Positions 7,492-14,920 of a stretch of DNA of 14,967 bases are shown one piece after another. Numbering within the stretch: the first letter of the stretch is position 1; each line of letters starts with the position of its first letter. The DNA is from an uncultured Drancourtella sp. GTDB lineage: Bacteria > Bacillota > Clostridia > Lachnospirales > Lachnospiraceae. The position numbers and the translations under genes were made by a program. The notes below the pieces were generated by a model, which ran no database searches, was not told the DNA's origin, and was given only the letters and a program-made list of their open reading frames with translations. Where the stretch lies: NCBI GenBank assembly GCA_937880845.1, contig CALFLL010000003.1, positions 1-14,967 of the forward strand. The letters run 5' to 3'.

Positions 7492-8781
7492 TCTTAACAC
7501 TTGGTCTAAAACCACTGGATTTCCTTCTACGATTTTTGCCACAAGTGTACATTGTCCTGAAGCATACACAAGGCGTTCCAGACGTTCCTCTAAATTTAAG
7601 TCTAGTTGGGTTTTTATTTGTGAATCATCTATGATGATGGCGTCAAATTCAAATCCTTTTTCAAAACTTCCCACTTTCCCAAAGAATGCCCCTCCTCCAA
7701 GAGTTGCCAAAAACAGCACTTCCGGGATAGTCAAAGGTTTGCATTCATTGTCAATATATCGCCAGTACATTTTGGAAACCTGGATTGCTTTTGCCATTTC
7801 TTCAAAAACAGACAATGTTTCGCCTCCTGCCACATCACTTCCTAATCCGACGGCAATTCCTTTTTCCATATATGTTCGGACAGGTGCAATACCGGACATC
7901 AGATTCAAATTGGACTTCGGGCAGTGTGCAACAAATACACCCTGTTCTTTCAGAAGTTTTATCTCTTCTTCTGTACTTGATACGCAATGTGCCATGACAG
8001 AAGAATATTTTCCTTCCATGATTCCGCTTTTTTCATAAGCTTCCCCGTAACATTTTGCCCAAGGGCACAATTCTTTTACCCATTCTATTTCCTCCCTGTT
8101 TTCTGATAAATGGGACTGCATAGGAAGGTTATATTTTTTCTTTAAATCTGCAAGGGCCTTCATCAGTTCATCCGTACATGAAGGGATAAACCTTGGTGTA
8201 ACGATTGGTTTGGTATTTTTGAAAGTTTTTTGTGCTTCTTCGATAAAACGAATCGTTTCTCTCACAGATTCTTCCGTACTTTTTTCTATATAATAATCCG
8301 GTGCATTCCTATCCATGTTTACTTTACCTACAAAGGTCTTTAATCCCGTATTTTCCAACAGTTCCATCAAAATCCTTGTACTTTTCTCATGGATGGTCCC
8401 AAATATCACGGCCCTTGTTGTAGCGGAATTTTTCAGGTCATCTGTGAAAATCTGATATGCTCTTCTTGCATATTCTTCATCTGAAAACCGACTTTCTACC
8501 GGAAAGGTATGTGTATTTAGCCATTCAATCAATTCACAGTCAAATCCTATTCCACGGAATCCATACTGAGGTGCATGGACATGAAGATCAACAAGTCCCG
8601 GTAAAATCAAATGATTCCCATAATCAATCACATTCACTCCGTGAAACTCTTCCGGAATTTCTTTATAGATTCCTTGTGAAATTCCATCTATACAGATGCC
8701 ATAACTATCCTCACAGATTACAAGTTCCTTATGTTCATTACAATAAATAAAATTACCCTTTAAAATAAAATCGTTGTACAT
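7489..8781 (-). CDS. guaD: Guanine deaminase
   Basis: GuaD hydrolyses guanine to xanthine and ammonia; guanine is the base released when PunA splits guanosine or deoxyguanosine. The 430-residue protein is a full-length amidohydrolase-superfamily enzyme. The metal ligands H67 and H69 are in VDLHVHAPQY, and the PQY right after the HxH is typical of guanine deaminases. Further ligands and catalytic residues are H224 and E227 (MQSHLSE), H265 (MAHCVSS) and D316 (GLGSDVAGG). The TPRFIPSCT stretch (195-203) is another family hallmark. The ATG at 8781 has AGGAGG at 8793-8798, 11 bases upstream. A strong terminator lies between deoC and this gene, so expression must come from read-through or from a weak local promoter. 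The protein is cytoplasmic. Confidence 0.95.
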   Translation of the reverse strand: MYNDFILKGNFIYCNEHKELVICEDSYGICIDGISQGIYKEIPEEFHGVNVIDYGNHLILPGLVDLHVHAPQYGFRGIGFDCELIEWLNTHTFPVESRFSDEEYARRAYQIFTDDLKNSATTRAVIFGTIHEKSTRILMELLENTGLKTFVGKVNMDRNAPDYYIEKSTEESVRETIRFIEEAQKTFKNTKPIVTPRFIPSCTDELMKALADLKKKYNLPMQSHLSENREEIEWVKELCPWAKCYGEAYEKSGIMEGKYSSVMAHCVSSTEEEIKLLKEQGVFVAHCPKSNLNLMSGIAPVRTYMEKGIAVGLGSDVAGGETLSVFEEMAKAIQVSKMYWRYIDNECKPLTIPEVLFLATLGGGAFFGKVGSFEKGFEFDAIIIDDSQIKTQLDLNLEERLERLVYASGQCTLVAKIVEGNPVVLDQVLR

Positions 8782-8810
8782 AACTTATTCTTCCTCCTGA
8801 TTTTTATATC

Positions 8811-8849
8811 AAAAAGTTCCCGTCGTCACAAAATATGACAACAGGAACT
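8811..8849 (-). terminator. Strong intrinsic terminator between deoC and guaD
   Basis: On the minus strand a 14-bp stem (arms 8836-8849 and 8815-8828, two G-T wobbles) closes a 7-nt loop (8829-8835). The stem is followed directly by a T-run (8811-8815, whose first T pairs at the stem base). This is the clearest intrinsic terminator in the window. It starts 20 bp after the deoC stop codon and should end most transcripts of the regulator-to-deoC operon, leaving guaD and deoB at a lower or separate level. Confidence 0.8.
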
Positions 8850-8869
8850 ATAAGTTATTGTATTTCTTG

Positions 8870-9532
8870 TTAATATTCTTTTGCTTCCAGATTGTTGACC
8901 AGTTTGATAATACGGCTTGTACCTAAACGTTCTGCTCCCAATTCAATGAATGTTTCGGCATCTTCCAGTGTACTGATACCGCCTGCCGCTTTGATTTTTA
9001 CATGATTGCCAACATTTTCGGAAAACAGGCACACATCCTCTCTTGTAGCTCCCGCTCCGCCAAAACCTGTTGAGGTTTTGATATAATCCGCACCGGCTTC
9101 TGTTACAATCCGGCACATTTTTATTTTTTCTTCTTTTGACAGGAAACAAGTTTCGATGATGACTTTCAGGATTTTTGTTCCGCACGCTTTTTTTACGGCT
9201 GCAATTTCCTGTTTTACATCTTCATATTTCTTGTCTTTCACCCAGCCGATATTGATAACCATATCAATTTCATCCGCTCCGTTTTCAATGGCATCTTTTG
9301 TTTCAAAAACCTTGCAGGCCGTAGTATGATAACCATTTGGGAACCCAATCACCGTACACACATTCATTTTATCGCCAAGATATGACTTTGCTTCCTTTAC
9401 ATAAGATGGTGGAATACAGACAGAAGCCGTCTGATACTGCACCGCATCATCGCAGATCTTTTTTATTTCATCCCATGTTGCGGTCTGTGTCAATAATGTA
9501 TGATCTACCTTACTTAAAATTTCTTCAAACAT
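8870..9532 (-). CDS. deoC: Deoxyribose-phosphate aldolase
   Basis: DeoC is a class I aldolase that splits deoxyribose-5-phosphate into glyceraldehyde-3-phosphate and acetaldehyde. The 220-residue protein shows the Schiff-base lysine K152 in YIKTSTGFG, the proton-relay residues D90 (DEIDMVINIG) and K181 (KIKAAGG), and the N-terminal VDHTLL motif (9-14). An in-frame ATG five codons upstream (9547) overlaps the Shine-Dalgarno sequence. GGAGG (9541-9545) is placed 8 bases before the ATG at 9532, so I chose 9532. It begins 17 bp after the punA stop and is followed by the terminator at 8811-8849, making it the last gene of the main operon. Its presence shows that deoxynucleosides, and so DNA breakdown products, are among the intended substrates. 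Confidence 0.96.
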   Translation of the reverse strand: MFEEILSKVDHTLLTQTATWDEIKKICDDAVQYQTASVCIPPSYVKEAKSYLGDKMNVCTVIGFPNGYHTTACKVFETKDAIENGADEIDMVINIGWVKDKKYEDVKQEIAAVKKACGTKILKVIIETCFLSKEEKIKMCRIVTEAGADYIKTSTGFGGAGATREDVCLFSENVGNHVKIKAAGGISTLEDAETFIELGAERLGTSRIIKLVNNLEAKEY

Positions 9533-9549
9533 TTTGATTTCCTCCATAC

Positions 9550-10374
9550 TTAAAATACCACTTTTTTCAAAGCAATATCAATCACTTTTACAAACTGGGC
9601 TTTTACCCTGTTTGCCGTTTCCACTACTTCTGCATGGTTTAGTGGCTGATTCAGAATTCCGGCGGCACAATTTGTAATGCAGGAAATTCCTAATACGGAA
9701 ATTCCCATTTGGGAACATACGATTGCTTCCGGTACTGTAGACATTCCCACGGCATCCGCACCTAAAATCCCGGCCAGACGTACTTCTGCCGGAGTTTCAT
9801 AAGAAGGTCCGGAAAACATCATATAAATTCCTTCTTCCAATTTGATTTCTTCTTCCAAAGCCAACTCTTTTAACTTTTTGCGGTACTCCGTTGCATACAC
9901 ATTTGTCATATCCGGAAATCTTGGACCAAATTCATCCGGATTTTCCCCAATCAACGGATTACTTCCGGAATAATTAATATGATCCCTGATCATCATCAGC
10001 GTTCCCGGTTTAAATGCTTTATTCACACCACCGGCAGCATTTGTGATAATCATCTTATTTACTCCGAGACCTTTCATAATACGTACCGGCATTGTAATCT
10101 GTCTTTGCGTATACCCTTCATAGTAATGAACCCGTCCCTGCATTGCAATCACTTTTCGTCCTGCAATCTCTCCAAGAACAAACTGTCCCGCATGTCCGGC
10201 TACCGTAGATACCGGAAAATCCGGTAAGTCTTTATACGGGATTACAATTCTATTATCGATTCTTTCCGCATAATCCCCCAGACCACTTCCGAGAATTAGC
10301 CCCACTTCCGGAATAAAATCTGTTTTTTCTCTGATTGTCTTTACACATGATAAAATCATTTCCAACTCTTTCAT
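9550..10374 (-). CDS. punA: Purine nucleoside phosphorylase (trimeric, PunA type)
   Basis: The enzyme splits purine (deoxy)nucleosides with phosphate into free base and (deoxy)ribose-1-phosphate. At 274 residues it has the length of the trimeric low-molecular-mass class. Phosphate contacts are visible in LGSGLG (S30), AGHAGQF (H61) and GRVHYYEG (R81, H83). Base contacts are E193 in SGPSYETPAEVR and N235 in SCITNCAAG. The Glu-Asn pair marks preference for 6-oxopurines (guanosine, inosine), which fits the guanine deaminase nearby. The ATG follows the TAA of the upstream PHP-like gene with no base between, and its AAGGAG lies within the last codons of that gene. This implies co-transcription and possibly translational coupling. 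No signal peptide is present. Confidence 0.95.
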   Translation of the reverse strand: MKELEMILSCVKTIREKTDFIPEVGLILGSGLGDYAERIDNRIVIPYKDLPDFPVSTVAGHAGQFVLGEIAGRKVIAMQGRVHYYEGYTQRQITMPVRIMKGLGVNKMIITNAAGGVNKAFKPGTLMMIRDHINYSGSNPLIGENPDEFGPRFPDMTNVYATEYRKKLKELALEEEIKLEEGIYMMFSGPSYETPAEVRLAGILGADAVGMSTVPEAIVCSQMGISVLGISCITNCAAGILNQPLNHAEVVETANRVKAQFVKVIDIALKKVVF

Positions 10375-12615
10375 TTATTTGACTCCTTTGACCCAAATCG
10401 GACTTGACCATGCCTGATGGTCATCTTTTTGTGTAACTCTGATATAGTAAAAGTCTTCTTTTGATTTTACTGATTCAAAAAACTCAAAATCGCATTTTCT
10501 TTCTTCCGATTCTTTTTCATAAATCAATTTATTGTTACATAATACTTCTAATTTAAATTCATCTGTACCAAGAACACTTACCTCAAATTTCACCTGTGAT
10601 CTGCAGTCTTTTTCAATAGTCTGTCCCATTTCATGGCCGTCTGCTTTAAAAGAAATAAGAATTCCTGCTCCGGTTGTTCCATATGCAAAACGATCATATA
10701 AATTATCCCAGATTGTTTCATTCGTTAATTCTTTTACAAACGAAACCGTGATTCCGCCTTCCACTCCATGTTCCATCTGATGAGAATCACTTCCGGCTGT
10801 AAAGCCTAAGCGGTACCCTCTTGCCAATGCATCCTGAACACTGCAATGTTCAATCTGCATATTATTTTTTGTATATTTGGAATAATTACCGTAATATTCA
10901 AATGGTGCATGTCTGGAAAAAATCTCAACCATTCTTTGTACACTTTCATCATGAAATGCCCAGTCTGTTGCTGCACTTACCAATTTCCAGCTTGCGGCAG
11001 GATGATGCGGAAATGCCATGGCTTTATACTGTTTGATACTTTCAAATAAACGATCCGGCGTCATTCCGCCTTCATCTCCGGAACGAAAAAGTTCTCCTTC
11101 GAAATCTCTGTAATATATATTTTTATGTCCAAAATCATAGCGATATTCATTTGGTGTCCATTCATATGCAAGAAGGGTTGCCATTTCATTTTTTACATTG
11201 AATAACTTTGAAGTAGTTCGAATCCATTCCCACTCAGACTGACTCAGCCAGTCCGGATAACAATCATGATCTGTTAATGCCGTAAAATCCAATTTTCCCC
11301 ACACTTTTGCAATGTTAAAATACTGATCGATCTCCCCGACACCATCTGACATCCCACTCTGCCCATGAATATCTCCAAAAACGGGGAACATATGTTTATA
11401 ACCGTTTTTCTCCATCCACTTTTCTGTTTCTTCTTTACTTAGACGATCCAAAGATTTTTTTGCTTCAATCGGACGTGTAAAAGGATCGCTTATTTTTTCT
11501 GCCTCCACGTCAATATAATCATGGTATTCATCTGCGTTGAGCCATGTATAAATCACTTGTGCATTTCGAATCGGTTTATGTCCGTTCTGATTTCCATACT
11601 GCCAGACAAGGTGGATTGTTCCCTCTTCGTCTATAAATGTTTTTTGATTAGAAGCAAAACTATTCTCATCATATGTAAACACAACCGGATCTGACCATTT
11701 CTTCACATAATCATAGTGCCTTACATGAAGCTTTGTTTTTCCCCAGGAATAAGAATATGCCACATCTCCATTTGAATTGGCAGAAATCGCCACGTCTTCA
11801 TACCAGTCGATTCCCCGGGCGATACAATACGGTTCTTCAACTTCTATCTTCTCATCTTTTTCAAAAACAACTGCACTGTTATATGAAAAATCGGAACCAT
11901 GATCAAAATCATACCAACATATCAATGCTTTGTCTTTCAATGAAACAATCAAAGGCTGCGTTGCCCAAGCCGTCTTAGATGTATTTACCACTTTTTCATT
12001 TGTCCACTTTCCATCTTTACAACCTCTGACAATGACATCATAAGTCTTCCCGTTAAAAGAGTCATACGCCACATATGCCGTTCCGTCTTCTGTTATACAG
12101 TAACTTGGACGGTATACTTCCTTTGAACAAGATATTATCTGAACATTGTGTACGCCGCTTTCATCTATATCGGCAAGAATGATTTCTCCTGAATTGGCGG
12201 ACTGACGATTCCATAGCAAATATATTTTACCATTTTTTACATACAAAAATGGATAAAACAATGCTTCTGCTTCTTCTACACAATGGATTTCTCCGTAATT
12301 TCCATTTTCATAACTGCGGTAATAAATTCCCCAAGTCTGTTCTTTACATTCTCCCCAAGCATACCATACTTTATTTCCGTCGGCAACACAGACCGGTTTT
12401 AATGCTTCTCCTTCTCCGGAGATTTTGATTCCTCTTGTATATTCACCTTTATTTTGATTCAGTTTACCGGCTACAATCGTATCATGCCCGTTCTTATATT
12501 CCTGAAAACAAACATACATCTGACCATCTTCGGTTTGTGTCATACACGGATATTGTCCGCTTACTGTTGTAATGTCTGTCACTTCTTTTGAATATTTCTG
12601 ATTTAAGATATTCAT
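10375..12615 (-). CDS. Seven-repeat propeller-like plus PHP-like metallohydrolase fusion protein
   Basis: This 746-residue protein has no assigned role that I know of. Residues about 10-360 carry seven copies of a G-x-hydrophobic-Tyr/Trp strand motif about 50 residues apart (near 31, 80, 129, 178, 229, 283 and 332; for example DGQMYVCF, NGKIYLLW, EGTIHLVW). This suggests a seven-bladed beta-propeller of sialidase style. Residues about 408-660 look like a PHP/DUF3604-type metal site: GDIHGQS (D415, H417), LTDHD (D449, H450), AYEWT (E485), FPHHP (H537, H538), VEIFS (E564) and AGSDSH (D610, H612). Residues about 670-746 form a beta-rich tail. There is no signal peptide or membrane segment, so it should be cytoplasmic. 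AGGAGG lies 7 bases upstream. It sits between the transporter and punA, so it probably acts on an imported substrate, perhaps a phosphorylated or conjugated nucleoside; that role is a guess. Confidence 0.75.
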   Translation of the reverse strand: MNILNQKYSKEVTDITTVSGQYPCMTQTEDGQMYVCFQEYKNGHDTIVAGKLNQNKGEYTRGIKISGEGEALKPVCVADGNKVWYAWGECKEQTWGIYYRSYENGNYGEIHCVEEAEALFYPFLYVKNGKIYLLWNRQSANSGEIILADIDESGVHNVQIISCSKEVYRPSYCITEDGTAYVAYDSFNGKTYDVIVRGCKDGKWTNEKVVNTSKTAWATQPLIVSLKDKALICWYDFDHGSDFSYNSAVVFEKDEKIEVEEPYCIARGIDWYEDVAISANSNGDVAYSYSWGKTKLHVRHYDYVKKWSDPVVFTYDENSFASNQKTFIDEEGTIHLVWQYGNQNGHKPIRNAQVIYTWLNADEYHDYIDVEAEKISDPFTRPIEAKKSLDRLSKEETEKWMEKNGYKHMFPVFGDIHGQSGMSDGVGEIDQYFNIAKVWGKLDFTALTDHDCYPDWLSQSEWEWIRTTSKLFNVKNEMATLLAYEWTPNEYRYDFGHKNIYYRDFEGELFRSGDEGGMTPDRLFESIKQYKAMAFPHHPAASWKLVSAATDWAFHDESVQRMVEIFSRHAPFEYYGNYSKYTKNNMQIEHCSVQDALARGYRLGFTAGSDSHQMEHGVEGGITVSFVKELTNETIWDNLYDRFAYGTTGAGILISFKADGHEMGQTIEKDCRSQVKFEVSVLGTDEFKLEVLCNNKLIYEKESEERKCDFEFFESVKSKEDFYYIRVTQKDDHQAWSSPIWVKGVK

Positions 12616-12661
12616 TTTATTTCCTCCTACTTTTCATTATGTAATAAAATCAAGCAACAAT

Positions 12662-14023
12662 CTATCTGTTTCTTCTCTTTTTAAGTTCTTCTGAAATTTC
12701 TTTTGTTTTTTCCGGCGTAATCTCATAAAAATACAATATGCCTACCGTAACTGCAAACAAAACTGCCGGGATGATAAAACGCACGGAAACAATCATATTT
12801 AAAACGCTTTGTGTCTGTTCCTGATTTGCAACAAACCCTACTGCTCCAAGTAAAATTCCTGATAAAAATCCGCCGATTGCAGTTCCGCATTTCTGTATAA
12901 ATGTAAATGCCGCCGTAAATAGTCCGTTCAACTGTACTCCATATTTCCATTCGGCATAATCAATACAATCCGGAACCATTGCCCACGGAAGTGCACTGAC
13001 AAGACCATATGTAAATCCAAATATCACAAGAATCGTAATCAAAAGCGGAAGAGACATCTTCGGATTGATACCCAGTATCAGAAGCGGAGCAACACAAATC
13101 AGAGAAGTTCCCGCAAATAATCTTTTCTTCCCGAACTTGGATTCCAATTTTGGCAGTACCATAGATGCAATGATACTGGCCCCCATACTCGCAAACATTA
13201 CAATCGGAACCCAATCTTCTTTATGAAGAATATATTTGAAATAATACATATTTGCAGAGTTTAAAAGTGTATTGGCAAGAAAAGAAATCCCGAAAGCAAG
13301 GATCAAAATTAAAAGAGGTTTTGTTTTAAACAGGATTTTCAATTCCTGAATGGTTATATTTTTCTCCTTTTTTTCTTTCTTTTCACACTCCAGACATTTA
13401 TCATGCTTCTTTGCACCATTTGCTGCAACCCAAAGAAGCAACGTTGAAACGATACCGATCAGAGCTCCGAAAGATGCCCATCCCTTTTGTCCGCCTCCAA
13501 AGAAATTTACAAGCGGAAGTGCAAAAACGGTTATACATAATACGGCGACCTGACACATTACGCTCTTCCATGATATGATAACCGTTCTTGTGTGAGCATC
13601 TTTAGATAATACAGGGACTAGTGCAAAATAAGGAACGGATACGATCGTTACCGCTATAGAATAGAAAATAAAAACAACATATGCATATATGACTTTCATC
13701 TCTTCAGAAATAGCCGGCGTATAAAAAAGTACAAAAATCGCGATTCCGAGAACCAGTGCAAAAAACAGAACCCAAGGTCTGAACTTTCCCCATCTTGACT
13801 TTGTTCTGTCTGCAATCATTCCCATTATCGGATCTGTTACAGCATCAATGATTCTGGAAACCAACATGATCCCTGCAACGGCAAATGTTGTAATTCCGAA
13901 AATATCTGTGAAAAAAAAGTTTAAATAGGTCATGACAAGGTTGGTGACAAGTGTCACTCCCAGTCCCCCCAATGAATACTTAAAAATATCAATATACATA
14001 GTTTTCTTTTGTGAATTTTCCAT
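12662..14023 (-). CDS. GPH-family cation symporter, probable nucleoside transporter
   Basis: The 453-residue membrane protein belongs to the glycoside-pentoside-hexuronide:cation symporter family (MelB-like, major facilitator fold). The signature loop between the second and third helices is intact: SRIIDAVTDPIMG gives D60 and D64, equivalent to the cation-binding Asp pair of MelB, and DRTKSRWGKFRPW (72-84) follows. The late motif around PDCIDYAEWKYG (351-362) is also typical. A charged Lys/Glu-rich central loop (204-224), containing a CxxC, separates the two six-helix halves. AAGGAG (14030-14035) lies six bases before the ATG. It starts 24 bp after the regulator gene and 46 bp separate its end from the next gene. 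The family normally carries sugars; a nucleoside substrate is inferred only from the operon. Confidence 0.88.
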   Translation of the reverse strand: MENSQKKTMYIDIFKYSLGGLGVTLVTNLVMTYLNFFFTDIFGITTFAVAGIMLVSRIIDAVTDPIMGMIADRTKSRWGKFRPWVLFFALVLGIAIFVLFYTPAISEEMKVIYAYVVFIFYSIAVTIVSVPYFALVPVLSKDAHTRTVIISWKSVMCQVAVLCITVFALPLVNFFGGGQKGWASFGALIGIVSTLLLWVAANGAKKHDKCLECEKKEKKEKNITIQELKILFKTKPLLILILAFGISFLANTLLNSANMYYFKYILHKEDWVPIVMFASMGASIIASMVLPKLESKFGKKRLFAGTSLICVAPLLILGINPKMSLPLLITILVIFGFTYGLVSALPWAMVPDCIDYAEWKYGVQLNGLFTAAFTFIQKCGTAIGGFLSGILLGAVGFVANQEQTQSVLNMIVSVRFIIPAVLFAVTVGILYFYEITPEKTKEISEELKKRRNR

Positions 14024-14047
14024 GCTTCTCTCCTTCAGTGAAAATTT

Positions 14048-14764
14048 TTATTTTGAAACACTGTCTATCATTTGTTGCATCTGCAAGCTGTTAATGACAA
14101 TATTCCCTTTTTTTGTTGTAACCAGATTTTCTTCTTTCAGTTCTCTTATAACACGATACAATGTACGTGTACTGATTCCTATTGCTTCAGCAATATTCTC
14201 GTTTTTTAACGCTATGGTACACTCTTCACCTCCCGTATCATTGATTTTCCAATATTCACTAAACCAGAATATCGTTTGTGTCCTTGCATCATTAAAAAGC
14301 ATATAATCAACCCGACTGGATGCTGAAGACATTTTTGCCAGTAAATTCTTTATAATATGTAATGCAAGTTCTCCATCTTCCCTAATACATTGAACAAAGT
14401 ATTCTGATTTAATATCGATCACAACCGTTTTTCTCAGCACATAATCTTCCGTAACATTGGATTTTTCCATATCCAGTGCTCTGTCAATCCCTATCCATTG
14501 CGGTCCTTTATACAATGCCACTACATTTCTTTTTCCGGTATTGGAATTACGATAATGATAATACTGCCCCTCAATAACATAGTATACGTATTTTCCGGCT
14601 ATATCTTGGCAGCTTATACTTCCTCCCGGCTTTATAACTCTGATTTTCATTTGATCGTTTAAATGTTTCTTAATTTCCGCCAAATCATTTTTTTTATTCT
14701 GTTTTCTTCTATTTACAATACGAATTATTTCATATAAGTCGCAGTTTTTCTTTATATCAGTCAT
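14048..14764 (-). CDS. Crp/Fnr-family transcriptional regulator
   Basis: The 238-residue protein has a cyclic-nucleotide-binding-like beta-roll (about residues 38-120), a long dimer helix (about 125-160) and a C-terminal winged helix-turn-helix. The recognition region reads NIAEAIGISTRTLYRVIRELKEENLV (190-215), with a short wing after it (KKGNIVI). Its four cysteines (C8, C52, C126, C182) are scattered rather than grouped, so an Fnr-type iron-sulphur cluster is unlikely. The phosphate-binding cassette of cAMP receptors is not evident, so the effector is unknown; a nucleoside, base or sugar phosphate would fit the operon. AGAGGG lies 8 bases before the ATG. The gene is first in the purine operon and has a palindromic operator over its own -35 box. 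This position resembles that of YeiL-type Crp/Fnr regulators near nucleoside genes. Confidence 0.85.
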   Translation of the reverse strand: MTDIKKNCDLYEIIRIVNRRKQNKKNDLAEIKKHLNDQMKIRVIKPGGSISCQDIAGKYVYYVIEGQYYHYRNSNTGKRNVVALYKGPQWIGIDRALDMEKSNVTEDYVLRKTVVIDIKSEYFVQCIREDGELALHIIKNLLAKMSSASSRVDYMLFNDARTQTIFWFSEYWKINDTGGEECTIALKNENIAEAIGISTRTLYRVIRELKEENLVTTKKGNIVINSLQMQQMIDSVSK

Positions 14765-14791
14765 CTGGTGAACCCTCTCTTTTTCGTTTAT

Positions 14792-14832
14792 ATTTTGATG
14801 ACTTTTCCATTCATCTAATTTTACATCAAAAT
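14792..14832. repeat. Second dyad across the start of the regulator transcript
   Basis: ATTTTGATG (14792-14800) and CATCAAAAT (14824-14832) are perfect 9-bp inverted copies with 23 bp between them, so their centres are 32 bp (about three helical turns) apart. The right arm touches the -10 box. Because the transcript would start near this arm, a DNA-level role (protein binding or looping) is more likely than an RNA hairpin. Chance occurrence in AT-rich DNA is possible. Confidence 0.4.
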
Positions 14833-14859
14833 TTTACCGTGTACTATGACACATGTCAT
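14831..14859 (-). promoter_or_regulatory. Promoter of the regulator/purine-nucleoside operon
   Basis: ATGACA (14854-14859, five of six matches to the -35 consensus) and TAAAAT (14831-14836, five of six matches to the -10 consensus) are 17 bp apart. Transcription would begin near 14824, giving a leader of about 60 bases before the regulator ATG. It is the only good promoter before the tightly spaced run of genes from the regulator to deoC. Confidence 0.6.
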
Positions 14860-14860
14860 A
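14845..14860. promoter_or_regulatory. Crp/Fnr-type palindromic operator
   Basis: TATGACA-N2-TGTCATA is a perfect 7+7 inverted repeat. Its core, ATGAC-N4-GTCAT, has the 5-4-5 geometry of Crp/Fnr-family sites (compare TTGAT-N4-ATCAA of Fnr). One half is the -35 box and the other lies in the promoter spacer, a position that favours repression over activation. It stands directly in front of a Crp/Fnr-family gene, so autoregulation is the simplest reading. I saw no second copy in the other gaps. Confidence 0.65.
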
Positions 14861-14920
14861 CTTGCATGTTTTTTATGTTTTCACTAAATTTCAATTTCAT
14901 TTTTATACATCTTCAATCAT

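Noticed and set aside
7322..8038. A 238-residue plus-strand open frame across the deoB start and guaD
   Set aside because: It lies antisense to two clearly conserved enzymes, has no recognisable domain, and its composition is that expected of a shadow frame.
8803..8831. TTGTGA and TATAAA 17 bp apart in front of guaD, resembling a promoter
   Set aside because: The -35 box lies inside the terminator stem, and transcription would begin at about 8796, within the AGGAGG at 8793-8798. The ribosome binding site would be partly lost from the transcript, so I did not list it as a feature.
9533..9547. Longer deoC start five codons upstream
   Set aside because: That ATG overlaps the GGAGG that properly serves the ATG at 9532, and DeoC proteins normally begin close to the VDHTLL motif.
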